This document shows positions 1 to 8,158 of a stretch of 64,000 nucleotides of DNA, piece by piece. The position numbers were made by a program, and so were the translations under genes. How positions within the stretch are numbered: the first letter of the stretch is position 1; the number at the start of each line of letters is the position of its first letter. The notes below the pieces were generated by a model that searched no databases, was not told the DNA's origin, and saw only the letters and a list, made by a program, of their open reading frames with translations. This stretch comes from Pedobacter aquae (GTDB taxonomy: Bacteria > Bacteroidota > Bacteroidia > Sphingobacteriales > Sphingobacteriaceae). Location of the stretch: NCBI RefSeq assembly GCF_008195825.1, contig NZ_CP043329.1:3286001-3350000 (forward strand). The letters run 5' to 3'.

Positions 1-371
1 CTGATACCATGGGCTAAAATATGCCAAGGTTCTTCGCCTTCATATAAAGCGGCAGATGCAAGAAATTTAACACCATCTATCACAGAGCCTCCGCCAACAG
101 CTAGTATATAATTGATGTTTTCTTTTTTAATGATAGCTAAAGCTTCCAGCAAGATGGCATATTCTGGGTTTGCTGGCACCCCACCAAACTCTATTATTTC
201 AAAACCTTTTAAAGCTTGGGTAACTTGCTCATATACCCCATTGCTTTTGATACTTCCACCACCATAAACCATTAAAATTTTAGCATCTGCTGGTATTTCT
301 TTGCTTAGGTTAGCAATTTGTCCTTTACCAAAAAGTATTTTGGTAGGATTTTTAAACTCAAAATTTAACAT
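1..371 (-). CDS. Iron-containing alcohol dehydrogenase, N-terminal part (runs off window)
   Basis: The reverse strand opens with ATG at 371 and stays open to the window edge, giving about 123 residues. The start MLNFEFKNPTKILFGKG and the following MVYGGGSIKSNGVYEQV and AVGGGSVIDGVKFLA segments are typical of the YqhD-like branch of group III (iron-containing) alcohol dehydrogenases. The GGGS motif lies in the dinucleotide-binding part. The iron ligands lie further on, outside the window. These enzymes reduce aldehydes to alcohols with NAD(P)H in the cytoplasm. The gene is divergent from the methyltransferase gene that starts at 496. Family assignment is firm; the substrate cannot be told. Confidence 0.85.
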   Translation of the reverse strand, partial: MLNFEFKNPTKILFGKGQIANLSKEIPADAKILMVYGGGSIKSNGVYEQVTQALKGFEIIEFGGVPANPEYAILLEALAIIKKENINYILAVGGGSVIDGVKFLASAALYEGEEPWHILAHGI

Positions 372-481
372 CTCTTATCAATTTATTACGCTCTTCTCTA
401 ACAAAAGTAGTTCCTCATAAGTTCTATTTTATCTTTAAAATGTAATGTTCCCTAATTTAAAGCATTATCAATCTCTTTAAG

Positions 482-489
482 TATTTTTG
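482..489 (+). promoter_or_regulatory. Bacteroidota -7 promoter element (TAnnTTTG)
   Basis: TATTTTTG matches the TAnnTTTG -7 consensus of Bacteroidota exactly and ends six bases before the ATG at 496. Transcription would start almost at the initiation codon, giving a leaderless or nearly leaderless mRNA. A possible upstream TTG start at 487 falls inside this element and is therefore unlikely. No clear -33 TTG element is visible. Confidence 0.5.
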
Positions 490-495
490 CGCACT

Positions 496-1683
496 ATGGT
501 AGATATCATTCTAAAAAAGGCAAAAGAAAAAGCTGTTTTACAAAGACATCCTTGGGTGTTTTCTGGCGCATTGGCACAGGTTAAAGGTAAACCACAAAAT
601 GGCGATGTGGTTAAGGTTTTAGATGCTGATGCTGATTTTTTAGCTTATGGATATTATAACGACCAGTCTAGAGTAGCTGTAAGATTATTAGATTGGGATG
701 AAAACGCTATCATAAATGAGCAGTGGTGGAAAGCCAAAATTGAAGCCGCAATAAAAGCTCGTGAACATCTACAAAATAATGATACCACCACATGTAGGTT
801 AATTTTTAGTGAAGCTGATTATTTGCCTGGTTTAATTGTAGATAGGTTTGGAGATTATCTGGCTTTACAAATTCTTACCAGTGGCATAGAGAAAGTAAAA
901 GAAACCATCGTCCATACTTTATCAACTTTATTAAATATTAAAGGTATTATTGATAAAAGTGACGCTTCTGCCCGGGCGCATGATGGCTTACAAACCCAAC
1001 ATGGTACTTTACTTTGGGGCCAGCTGCCACCAGAATTTGTAGAAGTTAAGGAGAATGGCGTTAAATACCTGATCAATATTTTAGAGGGACAAAAATCTGG
1101 TTTTTACTGTGATCAAAGAGATAATAGAAAAATAGTAGCTTCTTATGCCGCAGGTAAAAATGTTTTAGATTGTTTTAGCTATAGCGGAGGTTTTACTTTA
1201 AATGCTTTGCTAAATCAGGCTGCTGCTGTTACTGCTGTAGATAGCTCTGCTTTGGCTGTAGAAACTTTAAAAAAGAATATCCAACTTAACCAGTTTGATG
1301 AAGGTAAAGTTATTGCTGTACAGTCTGATGTAAATAAATACTTAAGGATATTGAAAGAGAAGGGACAAACTTTTGATGTTGTTGTACTAGACCCGCCCAA
1401 ATACGCACCTTCTCGTTCTTCTTTAGACAGGGCCGCTAGGGCATACAAAGATCTTAACCGTTTAGGCATGCAAGTTCTTAAAAAAGGCGGTTTACTGGCT
1501 ACTTTTAGTTGTTCTGGAGCTATGGATATAGAAACTTTTAAGCAAGTAATTGCTTGGGCCGCACTAGATGCCGGTAAAGAAGTTCAAATTATCTATCAGT
1601 TTTGCCAACCAGAAGATCATCCCGTAAGGATTTCTTTTAGCGAAGGCGAATATCTAAAAGGCTTATTTTGCAGAATTTATTAA
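496..1683 (+). CDS. Class I SAM-dependent rRNA methyltransferase, RlmI-like
   Basis: A 395-residue protein with the RlmI/YccW architecture. It has an N-terminal PUA RNA-binding domain (opening LQRHPWVFSGAL), a central linker domain, and a C-terminal Rossmann methyltransferase domain. The SAM-binding motif LDCFSYSGGF lies near residue 225, DVVVLDPPKYAPSRS near residue 298, and a catalytic-type Cys in ATFSCSG about 35 residues later. In Escherichia coli the family makes m5C1962 in 23S rRNA; the same target here is inferred. I start it at the ATG at 496 because the upstream in-frame TTG at 487 overlaps the promoter element. It stands alone, followed 46 bases later by a DUF2452 gene. Confidence 0.85.
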   Translation: MVDIILKKAKEKAVLQRHPWVFSGALAQVKGKPQNGDVVKVLDADADFLAYGYYNDQSRVAVRLLDWDENAIINEQWWKAKIEAAIKAREHLQNNDTTTCRLIFSEADYLPGLIVDRFGDYLALQILTSGIEKVKETIVHTLSTLLNIKGIIDKSDASARAHDGLQTQHGTLLWGQLPPEFVEVKENGVKYLINILEGQKSGFYCDQRDNRKIVASYAAGKNVLDCFSYSGGFTLNALLNQAAAVTAVDSSALAVETLKKNIQLNQFDEGKVIAVQSDVNKYLRILKEKGQTFDVVVLDPPKYAPSRSSLDRAARAYKDLNRLGMQVLKKGGLLATFSCSGAMDIETFKQVIAWAALDAGKEVQIIYQFCQPEDHPVRISFSEGEYLKGLFCRIY

Positions 1684-1729
1684 AACTTTTCTGCTCCAGA
1701 TAAGTTAATGCTAGCAAGTATTAGATAAA

Positions 1730-2224
1730 ATGGAGCAGGATAACACTTCACAAAGCAAGGAAAAATCTCTTTATTATACGGGTGAAGCCAAATTTTCTCC
1801 GGTACCTTTAACGGTTAGCTCTCCGGTAATTAAACCTATTGATAAAAATAAGTTAAGGGCAAATGCGGTAGAGTCTATGCATATGCAGGCCAATCAGCAA
1901 ATTACTATGTTGCGTAAGCAGGCAGAATTGATTATGGAGCAGGTTAAGGATATTGAGGAACGCCTAAAAATATCAGAATTGATTTACACTGCCGAGATGA
2001 AGTTCAAGCCCGTTATTGGGCAATTATATCATCTTTATCAAAAAGAGGATCATACCTTTTTGGTGAGTATGATAGCGCCAGCGGAGTGGGGCAGATCTAA
2101 AACCTTCAAAAAGTTTGTTTCTACAGTTAAGCTTTTAGCAGACCATACTTGGGAAGTTTTGGATAAATCATCTCTTAATTTTGATGACTTTGAAGAAGCC
2201 ATGCCATTAAATCAGGATGTTTAA
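1730..2224 (+). CDS. DUF2452 domain-containing protein
   Basis: A 164-residue soluble protein without signal peptide. The pattern of a disordered start, then SLYYTGEAKFSPVPL, a long helix (about residues 40-85, NAVESMHMQANQQITMLRKQ), then MKFKPVIGQLYHLYQ and EWGRSKTFKKFVSTVKLLADHTW, is that of the DUF2452 family found across Bacteroidota and other bacteria. No function is known. Its 3' end overlaps the convergent short-chain dehydrogenase gene by about 50 bases, so the two genes share the convergent end and no terminator is seen between them. Confidence 0.75.
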   Translation: MEQDNTSQSKEKSLYYTGEAKFSPVPLTVSSPVIKPIDKNKLRANAVESMHMQANQQITMLRKQAELIMEQVKDIEERLKISELIYTAEMKFKPVIGQLYHLYQKEDHTFLVSMIAPAEWGRSKTFKKFVSTVKLLADHTWEVLDKSSLNFDDFEEAMPLNQDV

Positions 2225-2992
2225 ACTGATAGTTTAAATCTTTCACCAATTTATCTGGGTTAATGATTTTAAACTTCCCTTTCTCTTCTATAAAATCAGC
2301 TTCGGTGTTGTTATAGATAGCTGATGCTAAGCTGTAAAACTCTTTTTTGTTGGATGACTTGGAGCTGCAGCATGGATAGTTTTCCCCCAATAATCTTGCT
2401 TGATAACTTCTTCAATAATACCAATACAATCATCTAAATGGATAAGGTTAACAGGTATTAAACCATCTGGTATTTGAGTTTTACCACCAAAAAATCTTCC
2501 TGGATGACGGTTTGGTCCAATTAAACCAGACATTCTTATTACCGTAGTTTGGATATTTGGGTTATTTCTGAATACTTCTTCTGCTAGAAATAAGCGTTGT
2601 GCCGATGCATTTGCGCTGATGAAACTGTCCTCAAATACGACATCATTATTTTCTTCATAAACAGAAGTAGAGGAAACAAAAATTAATTTTTGGATCTTAC
2701 TTTTGTTGATGTAGCTATTCAATCGAGCTAATTTATGTGGATAATCATCCGCATTGATATGATTTCTACCCGGCGGAACGTTAATGATTAATATCTCATT
2801 ATCTAAAAATTCCATCAACTCAGCTTCATTAGACAAGTCGTCTAATTGTATCAAAAATGATACAATTGATTGTCTGCTAATTTCTTCAAGTTTATCTTGC
2901 TTAGTAGTAGAACCTTTTACCAATTTACCTGAACCGACAAGGGCTTTACCCAAAGGCATTCCCAGCCATCCGCAACCTAAAATACTTATCAT
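2175..2992 (-). CDS. NAD-dependent epimerase/dehydratase (SDR) family protein, frameshifted
   Basis: An extended SDR-type protein whose first 215 or so residues carry the Rossmann motif SILGCGWLGMPLG and the downstream segments LIFVSSTSVYEE and TTVIRMSGLIGPNRHPG. After PSHPTKK the frame runs into a stop. The other frame continues with KKEFYSLASAIYNN to a stop at 2175. The break lies in a run of six T at 2343-2348 (six A on the coding strand). One more A gives a single protein of about 271 residues. The coding strand at this point reads A AAA AAG, a classic -1 slippery heptamer, so recoding is an alternative to sequence error. The start is taken as ATG at 2992, not the TTG one codon before. 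Substrate unknown. Confidence 0.75.
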
Positions 2993-3005
2993 CAAATTAA
3001 TTTTT

Positions 3006-3013
3006 TATTTTTG
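3006..3013 (+). promoter_or_regulatory. -7 promoter element for the OmpA-family lipoprotein gene
   Basis: TATTTTTG is an exact TAnnTTTG match 45 bases upstream of the ATG at 3059, leaving a 5' untranslated region of roughly 40 bases. It lies between this gene and the divergent SDR gene. Confidence 0.45.
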
Positions 3014-3058
3014 GCATTCGCTTTGACAAACATCATTGTAAATATCAATATAAATAAT

Positions 3059-3745
3059 ATGAAAACTTCAAGATTAAAAATATCTGTTTTAGGATTAGCT
3101 TTTGCCATTGGCGCAACTACTATTTTACCTGGATGTGATTCTTTAACTAGCACACAAAAAGGGGCTGGTATTGGTGCTGCTGCTGGTGGTACTATTGGCG
3201 CTTTAATTGGCAACAAAGCTGGAAATACAGCTGTTGGAGCTATTATTGGTGGTGCTTTAGGTGGTACTGCGGGTGCTTTTATTGGTAGAAAAATGGATAG
3301 ACAAGCAAAAGAATTAGAGCAATCTATACCAGGTGCTGAGGTTATCCCAGCAGGTGAAGGTATCATTGTTAAATTTGATTCTGGTTTATTGTTTGAATTT
3401 GGAAAATCAACCTTATCTACAGCTGCTAGACAAAACATAGATAACTTAGCGGCTTCTTTAAACAAATATCCTGATACTGATATCATGATTATTGGTCATA
3501 CAGACGGTATTGGTTCTGATGCGGTTAATGATAGACTATCTTTAGAAAGAGCAAACGCAGTTAGATCTTATGCAGTTTCTAAAGGTGTAGATACTGGCCG
3601 TTTAAAATCTAGCGGTAAAGGTAAAAATGAGCCTATTGCTTCTAATGAAACTGAAGAAGGAAGAACACAAAACAGACGTGTTGAAATTGTAATTGTTGCT
3701 AACGAAGCCATGAAAGCAGAAGCTAAAGCAACTACCAACAACTAA
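3059..3745 (+). CDS. OmpA family lipoprotein with glycine-zipper domain
   Basis: A 228-residue envelope protein. A lipoprotein signal ends in the lipobox LPGC near residue 26. It is followed by a glycine-zipper region (GAGIGAAAGGTIGALIG, then GNTAVGAIIGGALGGTAGAFIG) up to about residue 80. A C-terminal OmpA peptidoglycan-binding domain (about 105-220) contains IMIIGHTDGIGSDAVNDRLS, ERANAVRSYAVSKGV and the closing QNRRVEIVI. The layout matches YiaD/YfiB-like lipoproteins that tether the outer membrane to peptidoglycan. An in-frame ATG at 3011 precedes it but would place residues before the signal peptide, so 3059 is preferred. A rho-independent terminator follows at once. Confidence 0.88.
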   Translation: MKTSRLKISVLGLAFAIGATTILPGCDSLTSTQKGAGIGAAAGGTIGALIGNKAGNTAVGAIIGGALGGTAGAFIGRKMDRQAKELEQSIPGAEVIPAGEGIIVKFDSGLLFEFGKSTLSTAARQNIDNLAASLNKYPDTDIMIIGHTDGIGSDAVNDRLSLERANAVRSYAVSKGVDTGRLKSSGKGKNEPIASNETEEGRTQNRRVEIVIVANEAMKAEAKATTNN

Positions 3746-3768
3746 TAAATTTTAAGTGATGATACAGA

Positions 3769-3799
3769 AAGCATCTGCCTAAAAGCAGGTGCTTTTTTT
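3769..3799 (+). terminator. Rho-independent terminator after the OmpA-family gene
   Basis: AGCATCTGCCT and AGCAGGTGCT pair (one G-U) around a short CTAAA loop and are followed by a T tract. It ends at the stop of the convergent gene at 3798. Confidence 0.8.
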
Positions 3800-4613
3800 A
3801 TGCCATTACAGTAAGCATTTTTAATACCGGAAGCGCTAAATGACGCTCGCCATGGATTTGATAAAATTGGCCTGCCTCTTCTGCGTGAATGCCTTTGGAG
3901 AATAAAAGCCATGCAATTTGTTGGTCTATATAAATAAGTGCATCCGCTTGTTTATGCGCTTCATCAAAAACCCAAAATCTTTTATCTTTTTTAATGGTCC
4001 AGCGTTTGCCCGCAGGCCCTACAATTTCTACTGCTACACTTTTACCAATTTCTGCGTTAATTTTTTGATAGGTATAAGGCAGGGCTTCCATAATAATTTC
4101 TAAGTAGGGGCTATAAAATTTTGGTTCTAGAAGCTCCTGATTATTAAAAGCAAAACGTATTTGTTGTTGGTGAAGCCATCTTTCAGAATATTCTCTGGCA
4201 ATATCAAACCAATTTTCTGAATGTGATTTTCCGGCCCATGTAACCGGAAAAAGAGCCATATCAAAAGGGTCTAAAGTCTCAAAATAAGCTATTAAATCAT
4301 CTTGATATTTGCTTATCAGCTCTATTAAAATATTTGGGCTCAATCTTTTTGATGCAGCCACCCATTCCTTATTGATGTTATTAATATGGGCTAATAACTC
4401 TTCGTAAGTAGAAAATTCTTGTTGTAAATGTTGGTATTCATCTCTCCCTAAAGACAGCCTTCTTATGCTAGTATCTAACAAATGTGCTGCGATGTCTTTT
4501 ACCGTCCAATCCTTACATACTGTAGCTCTTTGCCAATCTTTTTCATTCAATTGTTTAAGAAAATCTATTAAAGCTTGGTTTAAAGGCTGAAATAAGGGCA
4601 AGAAATCAATCAT
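3798..4613 (-). CDS. Maleylpyruvate isomerase N-terminal / DinB-like family protein
   Basis: A 271-residue cytoplasmic protein. The N-terminal half resembles the four-helix mycothiol-dependent maleylpyruvate isomerase / DinB-like fold, including DWQRATVCKDWTVKDIAAHL, where W-(T/S)-x-(K/R)-x-(I/V)-x-x-H-(L/I) is the family signature with its metal-binding His. The C-terminal half (KRWTIKKDKRFWVFDEA..., ending in helical ISQ-type sequence) looks like the companion SCP2-like domain. Bacteroidota do not make mycothiol, so the thiol cofactor and substrate are unknown; family membership is all that is supported. It is a single gene, convergent with the OmpA-family gene. Confidence 0.65.
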   Translation of the reverse strand: MIDFLPLFQPLNQALIDFLKQLNEKDWQRATVCKDWTVKDIAAHLLDTSIRRLSLGRDEYQHLQQEFSTYEELLAHINNINKEWVAASKRLSPNILIELISKYQDDLIAYFETLDPFDMALFPVTWAGKSHSENWFDIAREYSERWLHQQQIRFAFNNQELLEPKFYSPYLEIIMEALPYTYQKINAEIGKSVAVEIVGPAGKRWTIKKDKRFWVFDEAHKQADALIYIDQQIAWLLFSKGIHAEEAGQFYQIHGERHLALPVLKMLTVMA

Positions 4614-4649
4614 ACCCCGAAAGATAATAAATACTGTAATTATGCCATA

Positions 4650-4687
4650 AAAAATGGCTGCCTTTTTTAAAAAAAGACAGCCATTTT
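4650..4687 (-). terminator. Terminator hairpin after the DUF6600 gene
   Basis: AAAATGGCTGCCTTTTTT pairs with AAAAAAAGACAGCCATTTT around almost no loop. It sits 17 bases past the stop of the minus-strand gene ending at 4705 and upstream of the next minus-strand gene. Confidence 0.7.
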
Positions 4688-4704
4688 ATAAAATTATAAG
4701 GTAT

Positions 4705-6057
4705 TTATCTACTCGGTCTTCCAGATCTTGAACTGTTTTCTGAGCTACCTCTACTACTACTTCCTCTCTCACTACTTCCGCCTGATGGTCTTTTACCAGA
4801 AGAGCTTGGCGCAGATGGCCTTTCTACTCTTTGAGGAGCAGACGGAGCTCTTTCTGAGCCAGAAGATCTTCTGCTATTATCTCCTGAAGGGTAACTTCTG
4901 CTCTCTGTTGGTGTAGAAGATGGTCTTTCTCTTTCTACGCGTTCTGGCCTGTTGTTATCATCAGGTCTAGATGGTGCTGAGTTTCCTGTTTCTGGTCTAT
5001 CAGAAGAGCTAGGTCTTTCTACACGCTCTGGTCTGCTATTATCATTAGGTCTAGACGGCATATTATTTATATCCGGTCTTTCAGGAGCATTGTTTCTTTC
5101 TACACGCTCTGGTCTGCTGTTGTTAGAACTAGACCCCCTACCTTCTGCATTTCTGTTTATCTCTTCTCTACCAGTAGCTCCACTGCTACGTTCTGGTCTA
5201 GCATTGTTCTCAGTTCTATCCAAAACCCGGTTATCATTAGAAGAAGATGGTCTTGTACCAGTTTCTGTTCTTGATGGTCTAGAAGAGTTATTAGCTATTG
5301 CTCTTGGCGCTGCATCTCCTCTTGCTTCTACCTGCGGACGGTAAACATTCACCGTACCTCTTTCTATCCTAGCAGAACTTGGTCTGTTTGTATCGTTAAC
5401 TTTATATACCGTAACATTTTGTCTGGTAGCTCTTCTCACATCTTCAACCCTAGGGCCGCTGTTATACCTAACGTTTCTGTTCACTACATAAACATTATTG
5501 ATAACGGTTGTATTTCTAATAATTACTACATTTCTTCTTGGCTCCCAATACCTTTGATATGATGGGTAATAGATACATCTTTGAGGGATAAAAACCCAAT
5601 AGTGATCTGGATAATACCTTCTTCCTATATTGATATTAACAGATATTCTTGGTCCTAAAGGTGCCCATCCATAATAACCGCCACCGGTTCTCCATTCTAC
5701 CCATGCTGGTCCCCATTCTGTATCGGGTAACCAAATCCATCCATCATAGCTATCGTAAAACCAACGTCCATAATGGAAAGGAGCCCAGCCCCATTCAAAA
5801 TCTGAAACCCAGGTATTGCCATATTCTGTCATTACCCATCGTCCATTGGTATAATAAGGTCTAAAATCTCTTCCAACATTTGGTCGCCAAACGTAGCCGT
5901 ATTCTTGGTTATTTACCCAATCTCCATGATAAGAAAGCTCATCATAAAAGGTTTGTAAACTAACACTTCTACCTTGCGCTTGGCTAGTGTTAGCACTTAG
6001 GATTAGGAATAAGATACTTATCCCCAAAACTGATAAAGATTTTTTTAATCTGTTCAT
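4705..6057 (-). CDS. DUF6600 domain-containing secreted protein with R/S/P-rich repetitive tail
   Basis: A 450-residue exported protein with a signal peptide ending near SANTSQAQG. Residues 35-200 form a Trp/Tyr/Gly-rich region (YGYVWRPNV, WVSDFEWGWAPFHYGRW, GWIWLPDTEWGPAWVEWR, GYYGWAPLGP) characteristic of DUF6600 in Bacteroidota. Residues from about 240 onward are low complexity, rich in Arg, Ser, Pro, Asn and Glu. A unit close to SRPERVER-x-x-x-x-x-RP recurs several times, giving an extreme basic and disordered tail. Function is unknown; an envelope or surface role is inferred from the signal peptide. It is monocistronic, with its own terminator and a 237-base upstream region shared with the divergent methyltransferase gene. 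Confidence 0.75.
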   Translation of the reverse strand: MNRLKKSLSVLGISILFLILSANTSQAQGRSVSLQTFYDELSYHGDWVNNQEYGYVWRPNVGRDFRPYYTNGRWVMTEYGNTWVSDFEWGWAPFHYGRWFYDSYDGWIWLPDTEWGPAWVEWRTGGGYYGWAPLGPRISVNINIGRRYYPDHYWVFIPQRCIYYPSYQRYWEPRRNVVIIRNTTVINNVYVVNRNVRYNSGPRVEDVRRATRQNVTVYKVNDTNRPSSARIERGTVNVYRPQVEARGDAAPRAIANNSSRPSRTETGTRPSSSNDNRVLDRTENNARPERSSGATGREEINRNAEGRGSSSNNSRPERVERNNAPERPDINNMPSRPNDNSRPERVERPSSSDRPETGNSAPSRPDDNNRPERVERERPSSTPTESRSYPSGDNSRRSSGSERAPSAPQRVERPSAPSSSGKRPSGGSSERGSSSRGSSENSSRSGRPSR

Positions 6058-6294
6058 GGTACATTTTCCTTTCCATTTTTTAAGGAATTATTTATAAAAC
6101 GTTATCAAGAAAGCTTTTCATACAAGCATTGCTATAATTTGACAAGCTTCAGATATTTACAAATAATTGGTTGTTTTAACGGTTACTAAACAACCGTTTA
6201 TAATAGTAAGACGCATAAGAAATAAAAAGGTGTCAATAAAAATTAGATTTTTTTATTTGCGTATTTCCTTTGTTAAAATCACGTACTTTGCGGT

Positions 6295-7008
6295 ATGACA
6301 AAAGGCACATTATATCTTATCCCGGTTGTTATGGCAGAAAATGCTGTTGCAAAGTCTTTAACTCCTTTTTTGGTTGATACCATAAATACTATAGATGAAT
6401 ACATTGTAGAAAACGAGAAAACAGCCAGAAGGTGTTTAAAAGAAGCGGGCTTGAAAACGCCACAGAGTGATTTAATTATTCATGATTACGGAAAACATAG
6501 TCGTGGGGGCAGCTTAAAACCTTATTTCAAGGGTTTAGAGCAGGGTAAAAATGTAGGTTTAATGAGTGAAGCTGGTTGCCCGGGTATTGCAGACCCCGGT
6601 GCAGAAATTATAGCCGAAGCGCATAAAAGGAATATAAATGTTGTACCCTTGGTAGGGCCAAGCTCTTTATTATTAGCCTTAATGGCATCGGGCTTTAACG
6701 GACAAAGCTTTGCTTTCCAAGGATATTTACCTATTGATAAAATGGCCAGAGCTAAAAAGATTAAGGATTTGGAAGGCTTTGCAGAGCGTTTTAAACAAAC
6801 ACAGCTTTTTATTGAAACGCCTTTTAGAAATAACCCCATGTTAGAAGAGATTTTGAGAACATGTAGGCCAGATACTTTGTTATGCATAGCAAGTAATTTA
6901 ACTGCTGAGGATGAGTTTGTAAAGACTAAATCTGTTGGCGATTGGCGGAAAGAGGCACCTGATTTGCATAAAAAGCCTACCATATTCTTATTATACAGAA
7001 CAAAATAA
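6295..7008 (+). CDS. SAM-dependent methyltransferase of the RsmI/tetrapyrrole methylase family
   Basis: A 237-residue cytoplasmic protein matching the TP-methylase fold. Visible features are TLYLIPVVMAENAV at the N-terminus, VGLMSEAGCPGIADPGAEI near residue 87 (the SEAG-P motif of RsmI), and VPLVGPSSLLLALMASGFNGQSFAFQGYLP near 120. The family 2'-O-methylates C1402 of 16S rRNA. This shorter Bacteroidota branch is commonly annotated only as a SAM-dependent methyltransferase, so the target is inferred. TACTTTG followed by four bases lies directly before the ATG, suggesting a nearly leaderless transcript. Its stop overlaps the start of the next gene (TAATG), so the two are translationally coupled. 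Confidence 0.8.
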   Translation: MTKGTLYLIPVVMAENAVAKSLTPFLVDTINTIDEYIVENEKTARRCLKEAGLKTPQSDLIIHDYGKHSRGGSLKPYFKGLEQGKNVGLMSEAGCPGIADPGAEIIAEAHKRNINVVPLVGPSSLLLALMASGFNGQSFAFQGYLPIDKMARAKKIKDLEGFAERFKQTQLFIETPFRNNPMLEEILRTCRPDTLLCIASNLTAEDEFVKTKSVGDWRKEAPDLHKKPTIFLLYRTK

Positions 7009-8045
7009 TGTTTAAACCCGATACAGATGTAAGCATTTACGGCATCAATATACCTGCTTTGTTTTTGGCTGTTGCCTTGAGCTATAATGGCGTATCGGTT
7101 TTTATCTGGGCAGAGCAAGAAAAGCCAGATGATTTTCCGGAGGAGTTAATTTTTGACCATTATATGGGTCATTTTTTAAAGCAATTTGGTTATCAGGTAA
7201 AAGATAATGCTGATATGATTACTGTTTCTGGCTTTTTAGAACAGAGCTTAAAGTTATTGGCAGGTAGGGTTTGTCCAGTAGTTTGGAAATCATCAGAGAA
7301 GAAAATAGGAGAGGATTTTACATCAACATTAACCCTTCAAAAAATATCCAAAATTAATCCTTTAGTGTATAAAGCAGAGGCTTTACTTTTAAATAATAAC
7401 CTTGATTTAAGCTTTAGAAATATCTTATTGTTAGGCTGGCGAATGAGTGGTTTGATAAATGGTACCCTAAATCAAAAGGTACTTTTAACAGCTGAATTAG
7501 AAAAAACATTATTGCAAGAACAATGGGAGCAAAAGGTATTTAAACAATCGGCTTTTAAAAGGTTGTTGGCTAAAATTCATCAGCCTAAGGCAAAAGTTTA
7601 TCAATTAATTGATGCTAAAATAAACCTCCATTTAAGTCAGGACAGAAGTTTAGAAGCTGGGGAGCTTTTGCCTGATTTTAACTTTTATGATGAAAAAGCT
7701 CAGGTAGATATCCAATTACATCAATGGACAAATTACAAGCATTTTTCGGTTATCCTTTTTGGTTATTTATCTCAGCCAAATTTATTTACCGTTTCTCGGT
7801 GGGTGCAGTTAAACTATCCGGTAAAACTTTATTATTTACCACCTAGTGAGAGAAACGAGCCCCTATTTGAATTTATGGGCGTAAAACCTGATACAAAACG
7901 GACCTTTATTGTAAGACCAGATTTGTATTTGGGCCTTATTCATGATACCATTGATGTTGAGGTGATAGATAATTACCTTAAAAACGTTTTAGAGATGAAA
8001 GTTAACCATGAAAAAAGAGATGCTTCTGATGCTTCAATTTTATAA
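7008..8045 (+). CDS. Degenerate FAD-monooxygenase-like protein (hypothetical)
   Basis: A 345-residue protein, unnamed as far as I can tell. Its N-terminus (DVSIYGINIPALFLAVALSY) has the beta-alpha-beta outline of an FAD-binding Rossmann fold, but the GxGxxG loop is not intact (GINIPAL). Its C-terminus (AGELLPDFNFYDEKAQVDIQ, then FSVILFGY and a final FIVRPDLYLGLI) resembles the thioredoxin-like tail of phenol hydroxylase / pentachlorophenol-type flavin monooxygenases, where the last motif is VRPDGY. The central substrate domain is much shorter than in those enzymes (about 345 against 500-600 residues). It may have lost catalysis. It overlaps the stop of the RsmI-like methyltransferase, so it is co-expressed with it. 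The homology is my reading of motifs and is uncertain. Confidence 0.5.
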   Translation: MFKPDTDVSIYGINIPALFLAVALSYNGVSVFIWAEQEKPDDFPEELIFDHYMGHFLKQFGYQVKDNADMITVSGFLEQSLKLLAGRVCPVVWKSSEKKIGEDFTSTLTLQKISKINPLVYKAEALLLNNNLDLSFRNILLLGWRMSGLINGTLNQKVLLTAELEKTLLQEQWEQKVFKQSAFKRLLAKIHQPKAKVYQLIDAKINLHLSQDRSLEAGELLPDFNFYDEKAQVDIQLHQWTNYKHFSVILFGYLSQPNLFTVSRWVQLNYPVKLYYLPPSERNEPLFEFMGVKPDTKRTFIVRPDLYLGLIHDTIDVEVIDNYLKNVLEMKVNHEKRDASDASIL

Positions 8046-8158
8046 TAAAAAGGACAGTATCCTACACATTATGTAAGTCTGTTCTTACGTTTATCCTACG
8101 TTCATCTTACGTTAAGCTTATAATATTTGATGAATGATGGTAAACAGGTTATTAGTTC

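Noticed and set aside
487-495. TTG start for the RlmI-like methyltransferase
   Set aside because: The codon lies inside a perfect TATTTTTG promoter element; the ATG at 496 is the better start.
4952-5344. 130-residue frame antisense to the DUF6600 protein
   Set aside because: It is a shadow of the repetitive Ser/Arg/Pro codons of the real gene and has no promoter or family features.
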